A DNA stretch of 64,000 bases, from assembly GCF_016908015.1 (NCBI RefSeq), contig NZ_JAFBDB010000001.1:372001-436000 (forward strand), given 5' to 3'. Both the position numbers and the translations under genes were made by a program. This document shows, piece after piece, positions 1 through 8,330 of this stretch; the stretch's first letter is position 1, and the number at the start of each line of letters is the position of its first letter. Origin of the DNA: Clostridium pascui (GTDB lineage: Bacteria > Bacillota > Clostridia > Clostridiales > Clostridiaceae). The notes under the pieces were generated by a model. The model searched no databases, was not told the DNA's origin, and was given only the letters and a program-made list of their open reading frames with translations.

Positions 1-225
1 GAACATACAAATACTAGCAGGCAAGCTATTTATGATTTAATAAAGAGATGTAATAAGCTTTTGCTAGATTATGAATTAAAACTGAAGGTAATGCAAAAAA
101 ATATGCAATTAGCAAATGTTAAAAGAAATATTCTAATTGAATTAGAGAAATTAGAAGAAAACTGTGACGAAAATCAAATGAAGATAGTTGATTGTATAAA
201 AACTCAGTTGATAGATAATATTTAG
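1..225 (+). CDS. ylxM: YlxM family DNA-binding protein (3' end only)
   Basis: The reading frame is open from the first base and stops with TAG at 223-225, giving 74 C-terminal residues. The start of the fragment (SRQAIYDLIKRCNKLL) is typical of the end of the YlxM/p13 helix-turn-helix domain, and the rest is a charged coiled-coil-like helix. YlxM is known as the partner gene of ffh in Firmicutes and stimulates the signal recognition particle GTPase in streptococci. It lies 11 bases upstream of ffh, consistent with one operon. The N-terminus is outside the window. Confidence 0.85.
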   Translation, partial: EHTNTSRQAIYDLIKRCNKLLLDYELKLKVMQKNMQLANVKRNILIELEKLEENCDENQMKIVDCIKTQLIDNI

Positions 226-236
226 GGAGGATATGT

Positions 237-1592
237 ATGGCTTTTGAAGGATTAGCTTCTAAGCTTCAAGAAACTTTAAAAAAGCTTAAAGGTAAGGGAA
301 AACTTACAGAAAAAGATATAAAGGAAGCCATGAGAGAAGTAAAACTTGCTCTCTTAGAAGCAGATGTTAATTATAAAATAGTTAAGGACTTCGTGAAAAA
401 AGTAAGTGAGAAATCTATGGGGAACGAGGTGTTAGAAAGTTTAACACCTGGTCAGCAAGTAATAAAAATAGTAAATGAAGAACTTGTAGAACTTATGGGA
501 ACCACAGAAAGTCAAATAAATTTTGCTCAAAATAATATCACTGTAATAATGCTTGTAGGGTTGCAAGGTGCTGGTAAAACCACGCTAGCTGGAAAACTTG
601 CTCTTCAGTTAAAGAAGAAAAATAAAAAACCATTACTTGCAGCTTGTGATATATATAGACCTGCCGCAATAAAGCAGTTACAAGTAGTAGGAAAACAAAT
701 AGATATTCCTGTATTTTCTTTAGGAGACAAAGTAAGTCCTATAGATATTTCTAAAGCTGCTATAAAGCATGCTAAGGACAATAACTTAAATGTAGTTATA
801 ATAGATACTGCAGGAAGATTACATATAGATGAAGAGTTGATGAAGGAACTGCAAGATGTTAAAGAAGGCGTAAACCCTGATGAAATACTTCTTGTAGTAG
901 ATGCAATGACAGGACAGGATGCAGTAAATGTAGCGGAAAGTTTCAATAGTAAATTAGATGTTACAGGAGTTGTACTCACAAAGTTAGATGGTGACACTAG
1001 GGGTGGAGCAGCCCTTTCTATAAAGGCTATTACTGGAAAACCTATAAAATTTGTAGGTATAGGCGAAAAGATGAATGACTTTGAAGTTTTTCATCCAGAT
1101 AGAATGGCATCTCGAATACTGGGTATGGGAGATGTATTGACTTTAATAGAAAAAGCTCAACAAGCAATAGACGAAAAGGAAGCTGAAAAACTTGGCAATC
1201 GTCTTATGAATCAAGAATTTAATTTAGAGGATTTCCAACAGGCAATGCAGCAAATGAAAAACTTGGGGCCTTTAAATAAAATAGTAGAAATGATTCCTGG
1301 TATAAACACTAAGGAACTTCAAGGTGTAGATCTTAGCCAAGGTGAAAAAGAACTTAAAAAAACTGAGGCTATTATAGGTTCTATGACTATTAAAGAAAGA
1401 AGAAATCCTTCCTTAGTAAGCGGCTCTTCTTCAAGAAAGAAGAGAATAGCTAGTGGATCAGGCACAACTATTCAAGATATTAATAAACTTTTAAAGCAAT
1501 TTGAAGAAATGAAAAAAATGATGAAGCAAATGAAGGGAATGCAAAAAGGCTTTATGAAGAAAAAAGGCCTATTTGGAAAATTACCTTTCTAA
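237..1592 (+). CDS. ffh: Signal recognition particle protein Ffh
   Basis: SRP54-type GTPase that binds signal sequences on nascent chains with 4.5S RNA and delivers ribosomes to FtsY at the membrane. The 451 residues show an N-terminal helical bundle, then the G domain with GLQGAGKT (about 107-114), DTAGR (about 190) and TKLDGD (about 248), and a C-terminal M domain ending in a methionine-rich helix (MKKMMKQMKGMQKG) that contacts RNA and signal peptides. The start ATG is 6 bases after GGAGG. Length and gene order (ylxM-ffh-rpsP) are normal for Firmicutes. Confidence 0.98.
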   Translation: MAFEGLASKLQETLKKLKGKGKLTEKDIKEAMREVKLALLEADVNYKIVKDFVKKVSEKSMGNEVLESLTPGQQVIKIVNEELVELMGTTESQINFAQNNITVIMLVGLQGAGKTTLAGKLALQLKKKNKKPLLAACDIYRPAAIKQLQVVGKQIDIPVFSLGDKVSPIDISKAAIKHAKDNNLNVVIIDTAGRLHIDEELMKELQDVKEGVNPDEILLVVDAMTGQDAVNVAESFNSKLDVTGVVLTKLDGDTRGGAALSIKAITGKPIKFVGIGEKMNDFEVFHPDRMASRILGMGDVLTLIEKAQQAIDEKEAEKLGNRLMNQEFNLEDFQQAMQQMKNLGPLNKIVEMIPGINTKELQGVDLSQGEKELKKTEAIIGSMTIKERRNPSLVSGSSSRKKRIASGSGTTIQDINKLLKQFEEMKKMMKQMKGMQKGFMKKKGLFGKLPF

Positions 1593-1631
1593 TATATTAA
1601 ATGTTTTACTTTTTAAAGGAGGTGAAAAAAC

Positions 1632-1889
1632 ATGGCAGTTAAGATAAGACTAAGAAGAATGGGTGCTAAAAAAGCTCCTTTCTATAGAGTTATTGTAGCA
1701 GATTCCAGATCTCCAAGAGATGGAAGATTCATAGATGAAATAGGCTACTACAACCCAATCACTGAACCAGCAACTATAAAGATAGATGAAGAAAAAGCTA
1801 TTCAGTGGGTAAACAATGGTGCTCAACCAACAGATATAGTTAAAAGACTTTTTGACAAGTCTGGCGTTTCAGAGAAGCTTGGCAAGTAA
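1632..1889 (+). CDS. rpsP: 30S ribosomal protein S16
   Basis: Small basic protein of 85 residues beginning [19 protein letters not shown], the conserved S16 N-terminus. It binds 16S rRNA early in assembly of the 30S body. AAAGGAGGTG just upstream gives a strong ribosome binding site. It lies between ffh and the KH-domain gene, the usual order in Firmicutes. Confidence 0.98.
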   Translation: MAVKIRLRRMGAKKAPFYRVIVADSRSPRDGRFIDEIGYYNPITEPATIKIDEEKAIQWVNNGAQPTDIVKRLFDKSGVSEKLGK

Positions 1890-1905
1890 TATGGGGGTGC
1901 ATTAA

Positions 1906-2133
1906 ATGAAAGAATTAGTTGAAATTATAGCTAAATCATTAGTTGATAGCCCTGATATGGTTCAAGTAAATGAAATAACTGGAGAACAATCAGTAATTTT
2001 AGAATTAAAGGTTGCTCCAGAAGACATGGGAAAAGTTATAGGAAAACAGGGAAGAATAGCTAAAGCTATTAGAACTGTAGTTAAAGCAGCAGCGATTAAG
2101 GAAAACAAGAGAGTTGTTGTAGAGATATTATAA
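1906..2133 (+). CDS. khpA: KH-domain RNA-binding protein KhpA (YlqC)
   Basis: 75-residue single KH-domain protein with the nucleic-acid-binding loop [15 protein letters not shown]. In streptococci and bacilli KhpA works with KhpB/Jag in RNA binding that affects cell division and elongation. It starts 16 bases after rpsP stops and is followed directly by an intrinsic terminator. Family membership is clear from the sequence; the cellular role here is inferred. Confidence 0.95.
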   Translation: MKELVEIIAKSLVDSPDMVQVNEITGEQSVILELKVAPEDMGKVIGKQGRIAKAIRTVVKAAAIKENKRVVVEIL

Positions 2134-2163
2134 AAGAGTTAGGGATGCCTAACTCTTTTTTTT
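2132..2163 (+). terminator. Intrinsic terminator after khpA
   Basis: Twelve-base-pair stem (2132-2143 with 2148-2159), loop GATG, running into a tract of eight T. It overlaps the khpA stop codon and separates ffh-rpsP-khpA from rimM-trmD, probably as a partial attenuator since rimM has no obvious promoter of its own in the 18 bases that follow. Confidence 0.85.
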
Positions 2164-2181
2164 AGAAAGGAGACTATTGTT

Positions 2182-2676
2182 ATGAAAGAGTATTTAAGTG
2201 TAGGTCAAATAATAAACACTCATGGATTGAACGGTGAAGTAAAGGTATTTCCTCTTACTGATGATATAAAAGCATTTAAAGCTTTAAATAAAATATTTAT
2301 TGATAATAAGGAAACAAATATATTAGGCGTTAAGTTTCAAAATGATAAGGTTATTTTAAAAATCCAAGGAATAGATTCCATTGAACAAGCAATGAAATAC
2401 AAAAATAAATACATAGAAGTAAAAAGAGATGATGCTGAAAAGCTTTCAGAAGGTAGTTTTTTTATAGCTGATTTAATTGGATGTACAGTATATGATGAAA
2501 ACGGTGAAGATCTAGGGAAAATAGCTGATGTTATACAAACTAAAAATAATGATGTATACTGGATTAAAGAAAAAAAAGAATTGCTTATTCCAGCGTTAAG
2601 AGATATTGTGGTTAATATAAATATTGAAGAAAAAAAAGTAATTATAAAGCCTGTGGCACAATGGATGTCAGAGTAG
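2182..2676 (+). CDS. rimM: Ribosome maturation factor RimM
   Basis: 164-residue 16S rRNA processing factor that binds S19 and helps mature the 30S head. The N-terminal RimM beta-barrel starts with the typical [16 protein letters not shown]; the C-terminal half is a PRC-barrel ([18 protein letters not shown]). AAAGGAG lies upstream of the ATG. The last 16 bases overlap the start of trmD, so translation is probably coupled. Confidence 0.97.
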   Translation: MKEYLSVGQIINTHGLNGEVKVFPLTDDIKAFKALNKIFIDNKETNILGVKFQNDKVILKIQGIDSIEQAMKYKNKYIEVKRDDAEKLSEGSFFIADLIGCTVYDENGEDLGKIADVIQTKNNDVYWIKEKKELLIPALRDIVVNINIEEKKVIIKPVAQWMSE

Positions 2677-3389
2677 ATATATTAACTTTATTCCCTGAAA
2701 TGTTCCAAATCTTTAACCACAGTATAATGGGCCGGGCTATAAAAAATAATATAATAAATATAAATACTGTAAATATAAGAGATTTTACTGAAAGTAAACA
2801 CAGGAAGGTGGATGACTATCCATATGGCGGTGGTGCAGGGATGGTCATGTCGGCTCAACCGTTAGTAGATGCTATAAGTCATGCAAAGAAGCTAAACTCA
2901 GGTAAAGTTATTTTTTTAGGTCCAAGGGGAAAAACATTTAATCAAGAAATGGCAAAGGAGCTTTCTAAGGAAAAAGGATTGATATTTGTTTGTGGTCATT
3001 ATGAAGGTATTGATGAAAGAGTTTATAATCATATAGATATGGAAATTTCATTAGGCGACTTTGTTTTGACCGGAGGTGAAATGGCATGTATACCTATAGT
3101 TGATTCTATTTGCAGATTAATTCCAGAGGTTTTAGGAAGTAGTGAGAGTTTTATGGATGAATCCTTTTATGATGGACTTTTAGAATATCCTCAATACACT
3201 AGACCTGAAGTTTTTAGAGGTGAAAGAGTACCTGACGTGCTAACAACAGGACATCATGAAAATATACGTAAATGGAGAAAACTTCAATCTTTAATTATAA
3301 CAGAAGAAAGAAGACCAGATTTATTTAATAGTTATAATTTAACAGAAGAAGATATTAAATTATTAAAAAAATGGAAGAAAAAATCATAG
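2661..3389 (+). CDS. trmD: tRNA (guanine-N1)-methyltransferase TrmD
   Basis: Makes m1G37 in tRNAs that read codons starting with C or G, preventing +1 frameshifting, with S-adenosylmethionine as donor. The 242 residues carry the SPOUT trefoil-knot signatures: [10 protein letters not shown] at the N-terminus, [22 protein letters not shown] and [12 protein letters not shown]. The start overlaps the end of rimM, with no strong ribosome binding site, pointing to translational coupling. Confidence 0.98.
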   Translation: MDVRVDILTLFPEMFQIFNHSIMGRAIKNNIININTVNIRDFTESKHRKVDDYPYGGGAGMVMSAQPLVDAISHAKKLNSGKVIFLGPRGKTFNQEMAKELSKEKGLIFVCGHYEGIDERVYNHIDMEISLGDFVLTGGEMACIPIVDSICRLIPEVLGSSESFMDESFYDGLLEYPQYTRPEVFRGERVPDVLTTGHHENIRKWRKLQSLIITEERRPDLFNSYNLTEEDIKLLKKWKKKS

Positions 3390-3430
3390 TTTATTGTTGA
3401 AAAATAAATTTATATATGTTAAAATAAGCT

Positions 3431-3492
3431 TTGTGCTAGTACGGACGGTCCTCTGTCTAAGATTAGGCACGAACGTTACATATATTCGAGGA
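3431..3492 (+). ncRNA. Candidate rplS (L19) mRNA leader
   Basis: The 114-base gap between trmD and rplS holds a compact, GC-richer element. GTGC at 3433-3436 can pair with GCAC at 3467-3470, an inner GAC/GTC helix closes a loop, and a CGAACG sequence follows the 3' strand just before the rplS ribosome binding site. Position and motif resemble the L19 leader family of Firmicutes as I remember it. The assignment rests on recognition, not on a covariance search. Confidence 0.55.
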
Positions 3493-3503
3493 GGGAATGC
3501 ACA

Positions 3504-3848
3504 ATGTTAGAAGTAATAAGAGCTATAGAAGCTGAACAAATGAGAAATGACTTACCTGAATTTAATGTTGGAGATACTGTAAAGGTACATGTAAGAATTA
3601 AAGAAGGTAACAGAGAAAGAGTACAGATTTTTGAAGGAACAGTAATTAAGAGACAAAACGGTGGATTAAGAGAAACTTTTACAGTAAGAAGAGTTGCTTA
3701 CAATGTAGGAGTTGAAAGAACATTCCCAGTTAATGCTCCAACTGTTGAAAAAATCGAAGTTGTTAGAAGAGGTAAAGTAAGAAGAGCTAAGTTATTCTAC
3801 TTAAGAGATAGAGTAGGTAAGGCTGCAAAAGTAAAAGAAAGATTATAA
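3504..3848 (+). CDS. rplS: 50S ribosomal protein L19
   Basis: 114-residue protein at the 30S-50S interface. Contains the family blocks [22 protein letters not shown]-like [12 protein letters not shown] and [31 protein letters not shown] precedes the ATG. It follows trmD as in most Firmicutes and ends just before a terminator. Confidence 0.98.
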   Translation: MLEVIRAIEAEQMRNDLPEFNVGDTVKVHVRIKEGNRERVQIFEGTVIKRQNGGLRETFTVRRVAYNVGVERTFPVNAPTVEKIEVVRRGKVRRAKLFYLRDRVGKAAKVKERL

Positions 3849-3855
3849 TAAAAAT

Positions 3856-3882
3856 GGGGCTTACTTAATAAGTCCCTTTTTT
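3856..3882 (+). terminator. Intrinsic terminator after rplS
   Basis: Eight-pair stem GGGGCTTA / TAAGTCCC (one G-U) with loop CTTAA followed by TTTTTT. It begins 7 bases after the rplS stop codon and would end the trmD-rplS transcript before lepB. Confidence 0.8.
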
Positions 3883-3904
3883 ATATATTAGGTGGTGTTA
3901 TCGT

Positions 3905-4417
3905 ATGGTAAAAGAGTTAGTAGATTTAGGTAAGTCTATACTTATAGCAATAATAGCTGCATTTTTAATAATAACTTTTGTATTTGAAACTGTAAATGTG
4001 GATGGATTATCTATGTATCCTACTCTTCATAATAAGGATAGGCTTATTGTTGAAAAAGTTTCATATTATTTTAGAGAACCAAGAATGCAGGATATTGTTG
4101 TTATTAAATATCCAGCAAATCCTAAAGAAAAGTTTATAAAAAGGGTAGTGGCAGTTGAAGGCGATAAGGTCAAAGTAGAAAATAACACATTATTTATAAA
4201 TGGAGTTTCTCAAAACGAGGATTATATATTTGAACAAAAAATGGAAGACTTTCCTGAAGTTACAGTACCATCAGGAACAGTGTTTGTTTTAGGTGATAAT
4301 AGAAATAATAGTTTAGATAGTAGAGATTCTAGAGTTGGGTTTGTAAAATATAACATGGTAGTAGGAAGAGCTGCTTTAAGGATTTATCCTTTTAGAAACT
4401 TTGGAAGTATAAATTAG
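3905..4417 (+). CDS. lepB: Signal peptidase I
   Basis: Membrane-bound serine protease that removes signal peptides from Sec-exported (and many Tat-exported) proteins. One N-terminal transmembrane segment (about residues 12-27) is followed by the catalytic Ser36 in GLSMYPTL, the general base Lys79 in IKRVVAVEGD, and the conserved GDNRNNSLDSRD box. At 170 residues it is the short single-anchor Gram-positive type. The Tat-exported hydrogenase at the other end of the window is one plausible client, though this is inference. Confidence 0.97.
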   Translation: MVKELVDLGKSILIAIIAAFLIITFVFETVNVDGLSMYPTLHNKDRLIVEKVSYYFREPRMQDIVVIKYPANPKEKFIKRVVAVEGDKVKVENNTLFINGVSQNEDYIFEQKMEDFPEVTVPSGTVFVLGDNRNNSLDSRDSRVGFVKYNMVVGRAALRIYPFRNFGSIN

Positions 4418-4442
4418 TAAGCTAAAGAAGGGATAGATATAT

Positions 4443-5300
4443 ATGGATATGGCAATAAATTGGTTTCCTGGTCATATGGCAAAAACAAGAAGACAAATAA
4501 AAGAAAATCTTAAATTAGTAGATGCAGTAATTGAAATAAGAGATGCTAGAATAGTAAAATCCAGTGCAAATCCTGAAATAGAAGAAATTTGTGGTGATAA
4601 GCCTAGAATAATTCTTTTAAATAAAGCTGATTTAAGTGAAAAAGAAATTACTAATCAGTGGATAAGGACTTTATCTAAACAAAATGTAAAGGCCATAGCG
4701 TTTAATGCTTTAACTGGTGAAGGAACTAATAAGATTAGAGGTTTATTAGATGAACTTTTAAAGGAAAAGCATGAAAGAATAAAAAATAAGGGCATAATGA
4801 AATTTGTAGATAGAGTAATGGTAGTTGGCATTCCTAATGGAGGTAAGTCATCTTTCATAAACAAAATGGCAAAAGCGAGTATTGCAAAGACTGGAGATAA
4901 GCCAGGAGTTACTAAAAGCAAACAATGGATAAAGACTAAAATGGATGTTGAACTTTTAGATACACCAGGAGTCTTATGGCCTAAGTTTGAAGATGAGCAG
5001 GTAGGTTTAAGCTTAGCTTTTACAGGAGCTATAAAGGATGAAATTATGGATATAGAAACTTTGGCCTTAAAGCTTATAGAAAAACTGCAACAGGAATATC
5101 CTGAAAATCTTAAAAATAGATATAAGTTAGAGATATTAAGTAACAGCGCATTGGAAAATATGGATAACATAGGCAGAAAAAGAGGCGCTGTAATTTCAAG
5201 GGGAGAGATAGATTATAATAGAGTAGCTATTATGCTCCTAGATGAATTTAGAGCTGGAAAGTTAGGGAAGATATCTCTTGAGAGACCTGATACTATATAA
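4443..5300 (+). CDS. rbgA: Ribosome biogenesis GTPase RbgA (YlqF)
   Basis: Circularly permuted GTPase needed for late 50S assembly. The G motifs come in permuted order: NKAD (about residue 60) before the P-loop GIPNGGKSS (about 129-137) and DTPG (about 172). The N-terminus INWFPGHMAKTRR is diagnostic. Two in-frame ATGs occur at 4443 and 4449; either fits the GAAGGG upstream. It sits between lepB and rnhB as in Bacillus. Confidence 0.97.
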   Translation: MDMAINWFPGHMAKTRRQIKENLKLVDAVIEIRDARIVKSSANPEIEEICGDKPRIILLNKADLSEKEITNQWIRTLSKQNVKAIAFNALTGEGTNKIRGLLDELLKEKHERIKNKGIMKFVDRVMVVGIPNGGKSSFINKMAKASIAKTGDKPGVTKSKQWIKTKMDVELLDTPGVLWPKFEDEQVGLSLAFTGAIKDEIMDIETLALKLIEKLQQEYPENLKNRYKLEILSNSALENMDNIGRKRGAVISRGEIDYNRVAIMLLDEFRAGKLGKISLERPDTI

Positions 5301-5315
5301 TAAAGGATATAAACT

Positions 5316-6143
5316 ATGATGGAAAATTTAAATGATATAAATTTTGATAATTTAAAGTTTGATGAAATCAAAAGCAAAATAAAATGTATTGAAAAAGATT
5401 ATTTAGATATAAAATCTCAGCTAAATGTACAAGAAATAATACAGTTATTATATAAGGATCATAGAAAAAATGTACAGAAACTTTCAGTAAGCTTACAAAG
5501 GTTTATTGAAAAAACTAATAAAGAAATTGAAAGAGTAAATAACATGTACGATTTTGACAAAGAATTTATTAGTACTGGATATGTTTCTGGAACAGATGAA
5601 GTAGGAAGAGGTCCTTTAGCAGGACCTGTTGTTGGAGCTGCAGTGGTTTTAGATTTAAATAAATCAAATAGTAAGGATATTATTTTAGGTATAAAGGATT
5701 CCAAAAAGTTATCTGCGAAATTAAGAGAAGAATTAAGTTCTATAATTAAAGAGAAGTCCATTTCTTATAAAATTGTTGAAATAGAGAATACCATTATAGA
5801 TGAAAAGGGCATAGGCTGGTGCAATAATGAGGTTTTAAAGCAGTCTACTTTAAATTTAAGTTTACAGCCTAACCTTGTTTTATCTGATGGATATGCCATA
5901 AAGAATATAAATGTAAAAAATGAATTTGTTATAAAAGGAGACTCTAAAAGCGCAAGTATAGCATGCGCATCTATAATAGCTAAGGTTCACAGAGATAATA
6001 TTATGGACAATTATGCAAAGAGTTATCCACAGTATGGATTTGAAAAAAATTCTGGTTATGGAACAGCTGAACATATAGAAGCTTTGAAAAAATTTGGACC
6101 ATGTAAAATACATAGGATAAGTTTTTTAAAAAATATTTTATAA
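5316..6143 (+). CDS. rnhB: Ribonuclease HII
   Basis: Cleaves RNA in RNA-DNA hybrids and removes single ribonucleotides from DNA. The catalytic core begins at about residue 92 with GTDEVGRGPLAGPVV, then DSKKLS, and GDSKSASIACASIIAKVHRD with the later metal-binding aspartates. The first ~90 residues are a charged helical N-terminal domain common in Firmicute RNase HII; 275 residues is normal for that form. It ends one base before the convergent yraN stop codon. Confidence 0.97.
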   Translation: MMENLNDINFDNLKFDEIKSKIKCIEKDYLDIKSQLNVQEIIQLLYKDHRKNVQKLSVSLQRFIEKTNKEIERVNNMYDFDKEFISTGYVSGTDEVGRGPLAGPVVGAAVVLDLNKSNSKDIILGIKDSKKLSAKLREELSSIIKEKSISYKIVEIENTIIDEKGIGWCNNEVLKQSTLNLSLQPNLVLSDGYAIKNINVKNEFVIKGDSKSASIACASIIAKVHRDNIMDNYAKSYPQYGFEKNSGYGTAEHIEALKKFGPCKIHRISFLKNIL

Positions 6144-6144
6144 A

Positions 6145-6513
6145 CTATACTTGAAAAGCATCTTTTATAAGTTTTATAGAAAAATCATTATTAAGATGAT
6201 TTAAGATTACTTCTATTACATCAAATCTAAAATTAAATTTGTTAAGTCGTTTTTTTAAAATATACATTTGTGCGGTCTTATATATGCGATATTGTTTTAA
6301 ATAATTTACGGATTCTCCAGGAGTTCCGTAGAGAGTTCCATATCTTGTTTTTACCTCAATAAAGCTTATATAATCTCCGTCTTTTGCTATAATATCTATT
6401 TCCCCTGTTTTACTTCTAAAATTTCTGTCTAAAATAATATAGCCCCTGTCAATAAGATAGTTTTCTGCAATATTTTCTCCTAGATTTCCTATATCCTTTT
6501 TATAGGAATACAT
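6145..6513 (-). CDS. yraN: YraN/UPF0102 family endonuclease-fold protein
   Basis: 122-residue member of UPF0102, a restriction-endonuclease-like fold of unclear function, linked to recombination in some bacteria. The PD-(D/E)XK-type residues are visible as GEIDIIAKD and FIEVKTR, after the conserved N-terminal LGENIAENYL. It is on the minus strand in a plus-strand block, with AGGAGAG before its ATG. Its stop lies one base from the rnhB stop, leaving no room for a terminator between the convergent genes. Confidence 0.93.
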   Translation of the reverse strand: MYSYKKDIGNLGENIAENYLIDRGYIILDRNFRSKTGEIDIIAKDGDYISFIEVKTRYGTLYGTPGESVNYLKQYRIYKTAQMYILKKRLNKFNFRFDVIEVILNHLNNDFSIKLIKDAFQV

Positions 6514-6618
6514 AAAAACTCTCCTCTCATTTAAAACGTTTTTAAATCGTCTAATTAATATTATTTCCTAATTCTAGTAAAAATATATCATAAACTAAAA
6601 ATAACGTAACTATTTTAT

Positions 6619-6640
6619 TACTTATATTATAATATAAGTA
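6619..6640. repeat. 22-bp perfect palindrome between yraN and comM
   Basis: A loopless perfect palindrome; the left half is TACTTATATTA and the right half its exact complement. It contains TATAAT on both strands. Lack of a loop suggests a protein-binding or promoter site rather than a terminator. It lies about 105 bases upstream of the yraN start and 165 upstream of comM. Confidence 0.7.
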
Positions 6641-6683
6641 TGCGTTAAAATACCAGATAAAAATTCTCAATATTCATGCAATG

Positions 6684-6736
6684 TAAAAATAAGTGTCAAT
6701 AATATAACCTCGTTATATTATTGACACTTATTTTTA
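6684..6736. repeat. Long hairpin (25-bp stem, 3-base loop) upstream of comM
   Basis: Positions 6684-6708 are exactly complementary to 6712-6736, with loop CTC. Each arm contains a TTGACA hexamer in divergent orientation (6721-6726 on plus, 6699-6694 on minus). The element lies between divergently oriented genes, so termination of a neighbouring gene is not the obvious purpose. The matching -10 boxes are weak. The rest of the 6514-6804 gap holds only the palindrome at 6619. Confidence 0.8.
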
Positions 6737-6804
6737 TGTTTTAAATTCTTGTATGTATTATAAAAATATATATTTTGGTTAAAATTGCAAAAGAGGTGAT
6801 AAAA

Positions 6805-8316
6805 ATGGCTATTAAAGTTAATTCTGCTGCTTTTACTGGTGTTGAAGGAATTATGGTAGCTGTGGAAGTGGATATTGGAAGAGGGCTTCCAAGTTTTAAT
6901 ATTGTAGGATTAGGCGATATAGCGGTAAAAGAATCAAAAGAAAGAGTAAGAACTTCTTTAATAAACTCAGGATTTGAATTTCCTGTGGGAAGAATAACGG
7001 TAAATTTAGCACCGGCGGATGTAAAAAAGGAAGGTTCTTTATTTGATCTTGCTATAGCTATAGGAATTTTAAAAGAATCAGGACAAATCAATATGGATAT
7101 AGATGAGTACATATTTTTAGGAGAATTATCCCTAAGAGGAGAGCTTAGAGCTATAAGAGGAACCCTTCCAATAATAATAGGAGGAATGGAAAATAAATTT
7201 AATAAATTTATAATTCCAGTTTCTAATAGTATAGAAGCGTCTTTGGTAAAGAACTCAGAAGTATATCCCTTAGAAACTTTAAAAGAAGTAGTTTCTTATC
7301 TGCAGTACAAAGATTTGATGCCTTTTTATGCAGAAAATCCTGTATCAAAAACTGTAAAATATAACATTGATTTTGAGGAGGTTATAGGTCAGGAAAGTGT
7401 TAAAAGAGCAATTGAGGTAGCGGCAGCTGGGAATCATAATATAATTCTTTACGGACCTCCAGGTACAGGGAAAACTATGATTGCAGAGAGAATACCTACT
7501 ATTTTACCAGATTTAAGTTATGAAGAATCTCTTGAGTGTACTAAGATATATAGTGTAGCCGGAGAACTAAATAAGGAATACAACTTAATATCGAATAGGC
7601 CGTTTAGAAGCCCGCATCATACAGCGTCTAAAATAGCGCTTATAGGTGGTGGATCAAAGCTTTTACCGGGGGAGATAAGTTTGGCTCATAATGGAGTCCT
7701 TTATTTAGATGAGATGCTAGAATTTAATAGAAATTCATTGGAAGCCTTAAGACAACCATTAGAAAACAGGAAAGTAAAGATTTCAAAATCTACAGGAACT
7801 GTTGAGTATCCGTGTAATTTTATGCTAGTTAGTTCTTTAAATCCATGCCCGTGTGGAAATTATGGATCAGGAGATTGTATATGTACTGACTATGAGAGGA
7901 AGAGATATATTAAAAAGTTATCAGGACCACTAATGGATAGAATTGATATATTTGCATTTGTAAATAAATTAAACTTTAAAGACATAGGAAATGGGAAAAA
8001 AGAAGAAAGTTCTAAACTTATTAAAAAAAGAATAGAACGAGCAAGAGAGCTGCAAAAAGAAAGATTTCAAGGTTTGCAAATAAGAACAAATGGAGAAATG
8101 TCATCTTCTCAAATAAAGAAATATTGTGTACTGGGAGAAAAAGAAAAAGTTTTTATAGAAAAAGTATATAATAAATTTAATTTTAGTACTAGAGTATATC
8201 ATAAGGTGCTTAAACTTGCCCGCACTTTAGCAGATTTAGATGGAAAAGACTTAATAGAAGAACAGGATTTAATAGAGGCTATTCAATATAGAAGGTTTTT
8301 AAGTGATGTAGTATAA
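6805..8316 (+). CDS. comM: YifB/ComM family Mg-chelatase-like AAA ATPase
   Basis: ComM-type hexameric helicase-like ATPase that promotes branch migration of incoming DNA during natural transformation in Gram-negatives; the clostridial role is not established. The ATG at 6805 has GAGGTG at 6793-6798 and gives the family N-terminus MAIKVNSAAFTGVEG; an upstream in-frame TTG at 6775 lacks a ribosome binding site. An N-terminal Lon-like domain precedes Walker A GPPGTGKT (about 217-224), Walker B LYLDEMLEF, a Cys cluster NPCPCGNYGSGDCIC and a C-terminal lid. The neighbour dprA is also a transformation gene. 503 residues. Confidence 0.93.
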   Translation: MAIKVNSAAFTGVEGIMVAVEVDIGRGLPSFNIVGLGDIAVKESKERVRTSLINSGFEFPVGRITVNLAPADVKKEGSLFDLAIAIGILKESGQINMDIDEYIFLGELSLRGELRAIRGTLPIIIGGMENKFNKFIIPVSNSIEASLVKNSEVYPLETLKEVVSYLQYKDLMPFYAENPVSKTVKYNIDFEEVIGQESVKRAIEVAAAGNHNIILYGPPGTGKTMIAERIPTILPDLSYEESLECTKIYSVAGELNKEYNLISNRPFRSPHHTASKIALIGGGSKLLPGEISLAHNGVLYLDEMLEFNRNSLEALRQPLENRKVKISKSTGTVEYPCNFMLVSSLNPCPCGNYGSGDCICTDYERKRYIKKLSGPLMDRIDIFAFVNKLNFKDIGNGKKEESSKLIKKRIERARELQKERFQGLQIRTNGEMSSSQIKKYCVLGEKEKVFIEKVYNKFNFSTRVYHKVLKLARTLADLDGKDLIEEQDLIEAIQYRRFLSDVV

Positions 8317-8330
8317 AAGAGGTGTATAAT

